NCBI GenBank assembly: GCA_905250025.1 | Contig: CAJNOJ010000031.1 | Span: 310,001-374,000 of the forward strand | Length of the DNA stretch: 64,000 bases | Reading direction: 5' to 3' | Origin: Adineta ricciae | Lineage: Eukaryota; Rotifera; Eurotatoria; Adinetida; Adinetidae | Shown: in pieces, positions 53,854 to 64,000 of the stretch | How the letters are laid out: each line of letters opens with the position of its first letter | Position numbering within the stretch: the first letter of the stretch is position 1 | Notes under the pieces: generated by a model | The model's database searches: none | Seen by the model: only the letters and a program-made list of their open reading frames with translations | Told to the model about the DNA's origin: nothing | Position numbers and translations under genes: made by a program

Positions 53854-56800
53854 TTAGCAGTGTTCTGAAAAGTAGTTCTCGTCCTCACTTATATTCGGAG
53901 GAAATGTTCCTGTTTCATCGATCAACCGAGATGTACTTTCGTCATGTTTTGTTTTCTCTGCTGTTTCATCGCTTGAAGATGTTGTTCGAGTTATACCGCT
54001 ACGTTCACCTGTGACATCACCGCCTTGAATTTGTGCAGTTATTTCTAATTGGGATGGTGAATCATTGGATGATTGCTTATGAACAGGTGCATTTGTTAAA
54101 CTGTTCAGTTCGACATCTGATCGTAGATTAGTCAATGGAATTTCACTTGCACGCTGTTGTTGAGTCAATCGTTGTTGTTGAGCGTAGCGTGTTCGATCAT
54201 CATCAACATCTTCATCATATTCAGCGTCTTCAGCAATAGGTGTTTGCTGTCGATATGCTTCTACATTACCGCCACCGACTGGCTGAAAGATTGATGGATT
54301 ATGTAAATCTGCTCGTCGAGGATACCGACTTGATACTGAATGAAGAGTATCATCTTGCCCGTACTCTTGTAATTCGTAAACGCTATGCAATGTGGATTGA
54401 TTATCGTATGGGCCAAAACGAACGGAACGTATACCAGAGACTGATGAAGCGGCATCATTGAAGGGATGGGCTCCTTCTGGACGTGTGCCATCGGGACGAA
54501 CATTCTGTTTGACTGCTGCAGGACGTTGACGACGAAATTTCTTACTAATCGATGTTGGAATTACTTCTACTTGAATAATCGTTCGAGGCAACGGAAATTT
54601 CTTTGTTTCCGGTAAAAGAAGTGCCATAGCACCAAGAACTAATGATAAAATACCGTAAATCAATCGAGGCATTCGATCGTTCAAACCGGCCTTAGGAAAA
54701 AATCGTATTCAGTCATAGATATCTTCTTTTTTCATTTTACTCACAACATCGGGAGATGCCAAGGCGACACCGATCAAGCGAAATGCGTAACATATGCCAA
54801 GTGTTGTACATCTTTATATAAACGAAACGAAAACTCAAATGGCATTTGTCGCATGTTTCAATTTACCTTAAACCAGTTGGAAATATTTCGCATGTATAGA
54901 GTAAGATCACAAGAAAACCTCCACGTGACGCAAATTTACCCATAAAATAGACGACAAGCATTGCATTACGAGTATCTTCCGTATCTATAATCAAAATTTC
55001 GTCGTATTTTACTTTTCGGAATGACCAACCGAAATTCTCTTACTTATCAGAACTGTAGCTGAACCGAGTAGACAAACTTCAGCAATCAGAAAGAAACAAA
55101 ATGTTGGCCAACGGCGACCCCACCTAGACGAAACAAATATGTGTGTAAAACAACATTGCCTCATTTTTATTTCATACTTATAAACCATGGGAAATGCGAC
55201 AACAAATGAAGCGATTTGAATGAGATGTGTATACAAATAATTTAGAAAGAAATTATCTGTCAAATGTTGAGTTAGTTGTGGTGCATCGAGACTATATTCT
55301 GTTAATGAACTGACGAGCCTGTAAAAAGAAAAATGCACAACATCTTTAACATGATTCTATGGAAAATACAAACCATAGACCACACATAATGAGCAAGTAT
55401 AAAGTTAAGATGGTTGAATGAAGAAAATCAGTAGGGTAAAACGTCGATAGAGTTGGATTATAGTTATGACCAGTTAATACTTGTGCGATACGCTGTGTAC
55501 ATGTTTTCTTTTTACTCGTTGTAGCTTGTAAATCTACCATATCGAAATCGGGATACTTTGAGCCCAAGGACTGGATATCCTCTAGAGAAAACAGACATGG
55601 ATAGACAATTGAATTCAAATGATAACGCATACCGAGTCGAAGTAATGGTTGAAAATCACATTGAATTCCTTTCGAACGTTTTCCACGAAGGAAGTCACGT
55701 GCTTCAAGAAATCTTTCTTCGAAATTGATTCCATTGGCAACAGCGATTTTCGTTAACGAGAGAACAGCGGTGACATAATCTCTTTGAGCCGTGTACCAAA
55801 ACATAGACTCTTCCGAGAACCTGGCGAAGAAAATGAATTAGAAGTCAATAATTATCTTTATGTGAAAGAAAATTGTTGATCAACAGACAAAATTCGCAGA
55901 AGTCTTTAGAGAAATCTATTGAAAATCCCGATGGTTGTGATATTCACTGTTCAGAACGTCAGTATAAGATATTGAAAGGTGAAATCTGACTTTGGAAATT
56001 AATTATATTAAAGCTTTCTGTCCTTGAAAGTGTATCTTCTTTTGTTATTTGTTGAAGATGACAAGCGAAGTAAAATTGTTAAGCTGATTTTTTTTGTGCG
56101 TGCCAGGCTAATCTCTCTGTTGAGAAAAGCTCGATATTTAGAAAATTTCCGGCCCTGAAGATTGTTGTTTCTGCTTCGTCATTACTGACTCAATACTCAC
56201 AACATTCGAACTGATTAACACAAATAAAAAAGAAATAAATCTCGTCCGTTTAATAGTTCGACTTTTGAGGTGATGCTGACAGATATTACATATCATTTTA
56301 TGACCTTTTTCTCCTTATCACACGTATGGATTATTTAACCACTCGAATGTTCTCTACTACTCGATAGTAAATAAAATAAAACGATATCTCACGTCATTAT
56401 GTCAACTTACCAATAAAGAACTGCAGTAATAACTATCGGAGCAGAAATAACACCTTGTAAAATTTTCCAATCTTTTATTAAATATGCAAGTCCGGGAATA
56501 ATTAAATCCAATAAGAAAACACCCGCAGTTAAGGTTAAACCATAAATCGCTCGCGTTTCAATTGGGAACTGAAAAAACACACAAGATTCATTTGATGATG
56601 TTTTTCAATATACACTAAAGACCCACCATTTCGATGACATAAGGTACGGTAATTACTTGTACAGCACCAATAGCAATTCCAACGAAGAGAATGAAAAACA
56701 CATATGATATATAATCTTCGCTGAGAAGTTGAAATACTGACATAGCACATGCTGTCCACATTGAGCCTAGCGAGTGTACGATGAACTTGGAAAATCTATC

Positions 56801-58000
56801 TGAGAATTAAGTTTGTTTCCTTACCAATTAAAACCATCTTTCTTCCACTATGATCAGCGATGCAGCCAAATACTAAACCGCCGATAACTAAACCAACAAG
56901 ATAAACGATATTCGGTAATTTTATTCGTATTGGATCACAAAAGGCATCGAACTAAAAGAAGAAATAACTGACAAGAACCTTATTCTTTGATCTACTTACT
57001 GAAGTAAGGACCGTTCGTCCGTATTCGGGATCATAATAATATTTTGGTGCTAGTTTTCGTACCCCTTCACTAGTAGGAAGTTGATGAACATTTCCCCTTG
57101 AGACATTCAGCGGTACTTTTGTTACATTTACACTTTTCACGTAAGTGGGAGTACAATTGAACGATTTTGGTTTCATTACTAAACAGATCTTGACATTTAC
57201 AGACAAAACTACATCATTAATTCTTACAAGCAAACACAGGCATCTCTGTTAGCCATGCTGCGATAAGCGCATAACCAAAAGCCAAGAAAATATAAGCACG
57301 AAGTTGGTATAAACCAAATTTTCCTTGATAAGTACTTTTTAAAGCTTTATCTGCATCCCAGCTCTTCTTAAATGTTTTCACACTCCGCAGCGCTCGAGCC
57401 ATGACCAATGCTGTTGGACTAATCGTTGTGATTGTTGGCTCTAAACAGATGGAAGAAAACATTGATTACGATTAAGAATATAGGGCGTGAGCAAGTCATT
57501 TTCAACAAACCAACAGTGTACGGCATGGTAGTATCATGATTAGTTACAGTTTCTGATGAACTTTTCGAAGTTTTCTTCATCGTACTCGAACTACTATTCA
57601 AATCTTCTTCTGTTGAAATGAATCGCTCAAGTGCAGTACCTCGATATTTATTATATGCCGTAAAATTAAACGGAATCAGATGATTTTTTATTCAGCAAAC
57701 ATCATAATGACATTTATCACTTTTTTTTGGTGTTTTATTTCTCGTTATGTCTCGAATTCGTATACACTTTTGTTAAAGCTATTACTAAGCAATAAAATTA
57801 ACGTCAATCATCATTCTGCACATAAAACAATCCAGGCATGCACGAATACATACGCAAATCTATGCACCCTACTAACCATAATCCCAATCTGATTCGGCAA
57901 AACTGGATGTTCGTTGTGTATAGTATGGTGGATGATGATGATCATCAGGCACAGAGAATGTCACCGAAGAACTCTTTCGTCGACGCGGTTCGATAATCAT
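53854..58000 (-). CDS. SLC22-like major facilitator transporter
   Basis: Multi-exon gene starting MIIEPRRRKSSSVTFSVPDD at 58000. The N-terminal polar part is long and Ser-rich; the first helices follow (QLRAYIFLAFGYALIAAWLTE). A large extracellular loop carries several sequons (NVSK/NVSR/NVT), as in organic ion transporters. The MFS motif A appears as GGLVFGCIADHSGRKMVLIG and the end of the last helix as ALLLPETKKFPLPRTI, the LPET...P-TI signature of SLC22. The C-terminal cytosolic tail of about 240 residues is unusually long, disordered and acidic near its end (DENYFSEHC). Substrate unknown; organic cations, anions or carnitine are typical of the family. Exon boundaries are approximate in the middle helices. 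Confidence 0.82.
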
Positions 58001-60446
58001 TATTGATATTCAATTAATACGTAATGATTTCCATCTGTTTATTGATGGTTAGAGCAGAGAGAAGAGAGAAAAAATGAGTTCGAAGGGAAAGAAATATAGA
58101 CGACGATGACGACCGAGGAGAAGAAAAAGAGCAATTCTAATCGTCTCACAGGATCGGATATCACCATTCGCCTGATTATTGTTTTTTTCAAATAGTAATT
58201 TTTCGTTCGATAATATTCAATATTTTCTTTCAAGATGTTTATATAAATCGAAATAGAGAATCGAGGTCATTAGTGCCTGTTTGCAGAGTTTTTTTTTCGT
58301 CGTTCCGATAGAGATTCAAGAGGAAAAGAAGGACAACGACAGTTATGGATATTACCTTGGGAAAGAAACACGAAGATTTATCGTTCTTCTGTTATTCGCA
58401 GAATTTTTCTTTCTTTTTCGCCTTTCCTTTTTCTTCTACATCAACATTTTCTAACCCATAGATGTTCTTCCAACGATGAAAAAGGACATATACATATTGA
58501 CGAGATGAGACGAATGTCTGAGTAGCAACGACACTCAATTGACTAAAAAACAAATTATCCGAGGGCATACATGTTTCTTCGTACATAGAGAATTGGAAGG
58601 GGAAAACATGAGCGAGAGTGAAACAGAGAGATTTCATTAACTGATTATTTCTTCTCTCGAAGAACGATGAAAATAAACAGTTGCGAATAGAAATCTAGCG
58701 CGAGTAATTTCTATCGATCGAAAGAAACTCAAATAAACAGTTGTCTGTTATCGAGACTATCAACGTTGGTTAGTAATCATATCAGTATTCTTTGCTACAA
58801 CAATGGATATCATCGCTAAGAATAGGATCCAGCAGCTACAGTCAGGGAAAGGATCGCATGAAAATGAGAACGAGAGAGAAAAAGAAGCGAGCCTTATAAA
58901 AACATCATTAGTATTTTACTTGAATACAATTATATTCGTAAAGAATATCAATAACATGAATCATATGCCTGGAAATGCATATTTCATGACATGACTGACG
59001 AACTAAACTAGAAATAAATAATTCTCATTCTATTATATTCGTGCAATGTCGAATGGCTTGTAAAGAAGATAGTCGTTGTCATAAAGAAACGACGTGTTTT
59101 CTTTTCTCGAGTACATATATACTCTTGTTTTGATAGGTTTTCCATGTAAAATAAGACTTATGCTCGAAGAATGACGTTAACTTGCTATTCTGTATGTTTA
59201 TCGGTGATATTCGACAAGAAATGTCATAAGAAAATCGACTATATCGCGTGATAACTAATGGAACTGATGGCACCGACTACAATTATAGGTATACTTGAAG
59301 TTTCCACCAAAAATTAACTTTCGGTATAATTTCCTGCTCGTTTCCTATTTCTTCTTTGACTGTCACATCAACTCTTGTCCTATCTTTCATCACTGATGGC
59401 TTGATTTCCTTATCTACACGTCAGATTTCAGTTTTGATTTTCAAAAACAAACGAAGGCAAACTTACTTGATACTGAAGTAGTTCTAAAAACTCAATCACG
59501 TCCTATGAAAGAAAAATAACTCGAAGAATCACGCCATAGCTTCGTGACCGATGTTCGACCTTCATTGTGCGTTCGGACAACAGAAAGAAATGCGAAGAGT
59601 ATGCACGCATACTTTTTGTGGTGAAGCCTCTTTTTCTTTCTCTTTCCTCCTTACTAGCTAAGCACATTCCGTTGTCCCTTATCGTCATTCTTTCCTAACA
59701 TTTAAACCTTCATTTTTGTATGATACTGTTGTTGTGCATCAGCTCGTAATTATTCTTTTCCTTCTCGTTTTACATATTCATGTCCATTCATTACTTCGCA
59801 TCTCTGCACAGTAGTAACCACTTATATTTTTAGCATACATATACATCTAGACAAAAATACTTTTTAAACATCTACTGGTATTCATAACAGACTAACAACA
59901 TCGAATACGAAGTCTACGAACCTTGTCATAATTCACAAGCTTTTATCTAAAATTTGTCAATAGTCTTTTCATTATCTGAACTATAAGACAGTTAAAAAAC
60001 GGAATGATGTAGGTTTTTCAATAGATTTATTTAAGAATAATAAGAGGAGCGAAAAAAAAAAGACAAGTTCTATCTCGAATACCACATATTTTTACAGAAC
60101 AGAAAAAACCAAACATCGAAACTAATAAACATAGAGAAATGATAAAATACAAAGATAAGTTTCAAATATGCATGTATATCTTCATTTTTGGTTTTCATTT
60201 TGTAGGCCGCATTAGTATGTACGTATGTTACTATTCCGAACTTTCTTCTCTTCTTATCTGCTCATGAAAACGCGCACCATAAAGAAGAATGAGAGAGAAA
60301 CATATGAAGATTATTGAACAAGAGTGAACAGAAAAGAATAATACAGCAATGATTTGATTTCACAGAAAGAAAAACGAAACGAAAATGTAGATCGATCAGC
60401 ACCAAAGAAGGAAAATTCTTCTTTAACGATATCGGATTTCGAACAG
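58001..60446. other. 2.4-kb gene-poor stretch
   Basis: Upstream of the SLC22-like gene and downstream of akirin. ORFs at 58392-58637 (-) and 58803-58994 (+) are short and without recognisable features. AT-rich; no repeat family or RNA gene seen. Confidence 0.4.
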
Positions 60447-61185
60447 TTATGAAACATCTAAAAGCAAATCCATGGATGATTGATGGAAAATGTATTTTTG
60501 AGATACTTACACGAAAATTGTAATTCAGAAAAGCGTCGTGTTAATTGGTCTTGGGTAAAACGAACGAAACCTTCATATTGCTCTGAAACATTCAAGAAAA
60601 AAACAATATAACAAAGAAATCCGTTGATTTTCCTTTTACCATTCAGCTTATTCGATAGAATTTGATCGTATTCTTCCCGTATTTTTTCTTCACGTTCCTT
60701 CAATAACCGCGCACAAATCATATTGACTTGTTTAAGTGTGAGAAGATGCTGTTGAGAATTATGTCCAGGCAAATTTACTAATGATGTTGAATCTGTCGAT
60801 TGATTTGTGTTATTGTCATCATCAGGTATGTCGGACGAGGAAGATTTCAATTGATGGCGTCGTTGAAGACGGCGAACTTCTTCCTTTATACGAATTAATA
60901 ACGCATCTATACAAAAAAGTAAATTTATGCAAGACGTACAGGAAGACTATGCGTATTACCGTTTGTCAAAAGTGGTTGAACATCAGGAAAAACAGATTGA
61001 TTTTCTAATGATACGTCTGAGATTGGTGTTTCATTAGATGATGAAACGACTGTCATTGGAAAATAACGACGTTGACGTTTAGCGGACGACGAAGGTGATG
61101 ACGTCCTTGACTCATATGAAGGAGAGTTTGCATTCGAATCTCGATCATGTTCGAATGAACGTTTTAATGCCATACATGAAGCCAT
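60447..61185 (-). CDS. akirin
   Basis: Small nuclear adaptor that links transcription factors (NF-kB/Relish, Twist) to SWI/SNF-type remodelling complexes and helps import proteasomes into the nucleus. Four exons: MASCMALKRSFEHDRDS... with nuclear localisation signal SAKRQRR; DALLIRIKEEVRRLQRR...; the conserved core LTLKQVNMICARLLKEREEK and REEYDQILSNKLN; then EQYEGFVRFTQDQLTRRF. A last intron splits the Tyr codon, and removing it gives the terminal SYVS, matching the S-Y-L/V-S end of akirins. The unspliced frame would instead run into KYLKNTF. Only one akirin copy is in the window. Confidence 0.93.
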
Positions 61186-61914
61186 TATCTGTATCTACGC
61201 ACGATATTTGTGAGAATATACAAAATACGAATGTAGAATTCGATTATCTATGCCGAAAGATTGCGAGAAGTTGAAAGAGATACAATACGAATGTGTTTTT
61301 AATTGTGTAAGAAAGATAAATTTCGAAAGGAAAGAGAAACAAACTGAACAACAGAAAAAAAACATTGTGAAAAGGGCTTCAGTTTTGAACGTTATCGGCT
61401 GATAGTTTCAACCAACAGTTAATAAATCCGTATAGATGGCGTTACTGTGCATACACAAAACTACTGCGTTCAGTCGATACTGCACCAATTTTGTCATACG
61501 AAACTTCAATCAATCTAATGAATCGACATTTTGATCAATGCTGTAGAGAGATTCTGATGAAAAAATATTGTTTAATGACCTAAATGATAGTTTTATTTAT
61601 ATATATGTTAGATGAATGAAGACCAACAGATGTTAAACTAAATAGAACGGAAATAACAAAAAAGATGGAGCTTTTCTAACACGAATAGTCAATTTTGAGA
61701 AAAAAAAGAAATAAACAAACGGTGAGAATCGAGAAAAACCAAATGAACTAACAATAATAAAATGCACGCGCGTATAGAAGCCAAGAATTTTTCATCGGAC
61801 TATAACACATATTGAAGAAGTAAAATTTAAGCGGAAGGAATGTTTTAGGAAGAATATTTGACGATATGTTAAACATTTTGATTGTTATCTTTTCAAAAGT
61901 CTCTTCGTTTTGTT
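61186..61914. other. intergenic between GRP94 and akirin
   Basis: Promoter of akirin and 3' UTR of the endoplasmin gene, both on the minus strand. AT-rich with A-tracts; nothing further recognised. Confidence 0.4.
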
Positions 61915-64000
61915 TTAGAGATCATCGTGCTCTTGATCCTAAATATCAAAGAAAAAAAAAGAATAACGTTTCTGATAATATTTTTTATCGAATTAACCAA
62001 CCTTGGAAGTTTGTTTTGATTTGACATTGTCTTCATCATCATCGATTGTATTTTCATCTTTTGGAGCTTCGGCTTCTTCATCAACTGGTTCTTCTTCCAC
62101 TTTTTCGTCTAATGAAACGCCCATAGCGCGTCGTAACATGGATTCAATGCGATCAGCAAAGCCAGTCGAGTCTTTAAGATCATAACCTGATCGAAGTGTA
62201 GCAGCTTCTACCATAACATTAGCTAAATCAATTGCTGTCTGATCATCTTTGGAATCTTCAACACGGCGAAGTAAATCTTTGATCAATGGATGACGTGGGT
62301 TAATTTCTAATGTTTTCTTTTGATTTAAATAATAATTCATGGTTGCATCACCTCCACTCTTTTGATAAGCTTGAGCACGAGCAATTCGCTCCATGTTACC
62401 ATCATAACCCCATTGAGAAGCAACGAGTGCCATTGGTGTTTGGACAAGTCGGTCGGATACTTTCGCATCGCTGATCTTATCGGTTAATTTGTCTTTCAAC
62501 CATGTCAACAGTGGTTCGTACGTTTTTTCTAATTGTTTCTTTTCTTCTTCTTTCTTGGCATTCGACTTGTCTAATTCTAAGCCATCTTTCGCGACGTTTT
62601 GAAACTTCTTGCCTTCGTATTCGGGTAACGATTGCATGCAATATTGATCAACAGGATCGATTAAATAAAGAACTTCATAACCTTTCTTGAGAATACGTTC
62701 AACAAATGGTGATTTTTGTGCTTCTTCAATTGACATAGCAGCAATGAAATAGATATGTTCTTGTTTGGGTTTCATACGTTCAACATATTCAGCTAAACTG
62801 ATTTGTTTGTCTTTTGATTGTGATGAGGTGTAACGAAGTAATTTGGCTAAACGTGTACGATTGGCTGAATCTTCGATAACACCTAATTTGATGTTTGTAC
62901 CATATTCTTTCCAGAATGAGACATAATCTTCAGCAGAGATCTTTTTCAACATGTCCAGAGCTTTTCGTACGAGTTTCTTCTTGATAACTTTGAGTAATTT
63001 CGATTGTTGTAAAGTTTCACGGGAGACATTCAATGGTAAATCATCGCTGTCAACAACACCACGGATGAACGATAAATATTTCGGCATCATTTCTTCGAAG
63101 TTGTCTGTGATGAATACTCGACGAACGTAGAGTTTGATCGCATCGGTTTTCTTATTGTAATTCGAGAATAAGTCGAATGGAGCGGCTTTTGGTACGTAAA
63201 GAATCGATTTGAATGTGACTTCACCTTCGGCAGTAAAATGACTGTAGATCATCGGTGGTTCGGATTCTTTTGTGAATGATTTGTAGAATGCATTGTATTC
63301 GTCTTCGGTGACTTCAGCTGGTCTGAAACGCGAAAGTAGAAGTTCTTTTTGAAGTTGAGAACGGGTGAAACTTACTTTCGTTGCCAGATGGGCTTACTTT
63401 CGTTCATTAACTCCCAATCCCAAACTGTTTTGTCGACTGTTTTGGTTTTGGCTTTCTTTTCTTCTTCCTTATCATCTTCGACAGCTGCATCATCATCGGC
63501 TTTCTTGTCGGCTTCGTCTGTTTTCTTGTCGTCAGTTGTAGCTGAAAAGAGAAACTTGTAGAAAAAAAAACAGGTGAGAATGTCCAGCGGTTTTACCATC
63601 ATCATCTGGGACTTCTTCCTTGACGGTTTTTGATTTCCATAAGTAGATATTAAAGTTGATAAATTGAGAATATTTGCGAATGATTTCTTCTAATGTATGA
63701 ATTTCGAGATATTCTCCAGCTTCTTCTTTCAAGTGTAAGCTAAAAGAAAGGACATCATTAGTAATTGTATGAAAAATAGACTTTCGCGAAGATTATTTAC
63801 CTGACTGTTGTTCCCCGGCCAAGTGTATTTCCTCGAGGATCTTTGACAACGTTGAACGATGTCGAATCTGATTCCCAAATATGTTGCTCATCAGCATTGT
63901 TTTTGGATGTGACAATAACTTTATCGGCAACAAGAAAACTTGAATAAAATCCCACGCCGAATTGGCCGATCAAATCGCTCATTGATGCTCCATCTTTCGC
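61915..64000 (-). CDS. HSP90B1: endoplasmin / GRP94 (HSP90B1), 3' part, cut by window edge
   Basis: ER-resident HSP90 chaperone. The window starts inside the N-terminal ATPase domain ([20 protein letters not shown], the GQFGVGFYS lid segment). Then come the acidic linker ([20 protein letters not shown]), [17 protein letters not shown], and the middle domain [60 protein letters not shown]. The C-terminal domain includes [20 protein letters not shown] and ATLRSGYDL. The [13 protein letters not shown]...[11 protein letters not shown] version is that of GRP94, not cytosolic HSP90 or TRAP1. The final short exon adds DQEHDDL-stop, so the ER retrieval signal is HDDL instead of KDEL or HDEL. The 5' end lies beyond 64000. 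Confidence 0.96.

Noticed and set aside
1-64000. Search by eye for mobile elements, reverse transcriptase, transposase, terminal repeats, telomeric repeats and rRNA
   Set aside because: None seen; short repeats present are microsatellites or low-complexity tracts only.

Overview
This is a gene-dense nuclear window from a small animal, most probably a bdelloid rotifer or something with very similar gene structure. The evidence is AT-rich DNA, many short GT-AG introns (about 50-65 nt), clearly metazoan genes (akirin, SPATA1, WDR59, AKTIP, RNASEH2C, ZP-domain and discoidin proteins), intergenic gaps of only 50-100 nt, and several genes of a type usually met in bacteria, fungi or plants. I had no search tools, so the taxon is an inference. 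I saw no transposon, retroelement, CRISPR array or rRNA.

Layout, left to right: the 3' end of a ZP-domain membrane protein; a GNAT acetyltransferase; two small unknown proteins; a NEK4-like kinase (-); tRNA-Gly(UCC); RPS3; a Tm-1-like UPF0261/TIM-barrel protein; then on the minus strand an ASCH-domain protein whose reading frame overlaps that of a C45-type acyltransferase. Next come two small Cys-rich proteins, a secreted poly-Arg protein and a secreted discoidin-domain protein (all -). A mostly empty region of about 3.3 kb follows. Then come a disordered protein, a secreted His-rich protein, SPATA1 (-), CLPB and WDR59 (+, 97 nt apart, a second identical tRNA-Gly lying antisense in a WDR59 intron), a four-TM protein, AKTIP and riboflavin kinase (+, about 100 nt apart), a small TM protein (-), and a tight trio of chromo-shadow protein, RNASEH2C and RPL15 (+, 54 and 51 nt apart). 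The right end carries a ZnT1-like CDF transporter with altered metal ligands, a pentapeptide-repeat membrane protein, a secreted protein, an SLC22-like transporter, akirin and endoplasmin/GRP94 (all -, the last cut by the window edge).

The main theme worth following is candidate polycistronic units. In CLPB-WDR59, AKTIP-RFK and CSD-RNASEH2C-RPL15 the downstream start codon sits just after an acceptor-like AG in a very short gap, and in ASCH-C45 the two frames overlap by 10 nt. Spliced-leader trans-splicing is known in bdelloid rotifers and would explain this. Other leads are the Tm-1-like protein and the ASCH/C45 pair as candidates for foreign origin, a SUMO-interaction motif joined to a chromo-shadow domain, and a ZnT1 relative in which both HxxxD zinc sites read FxxxE and AxxxE.
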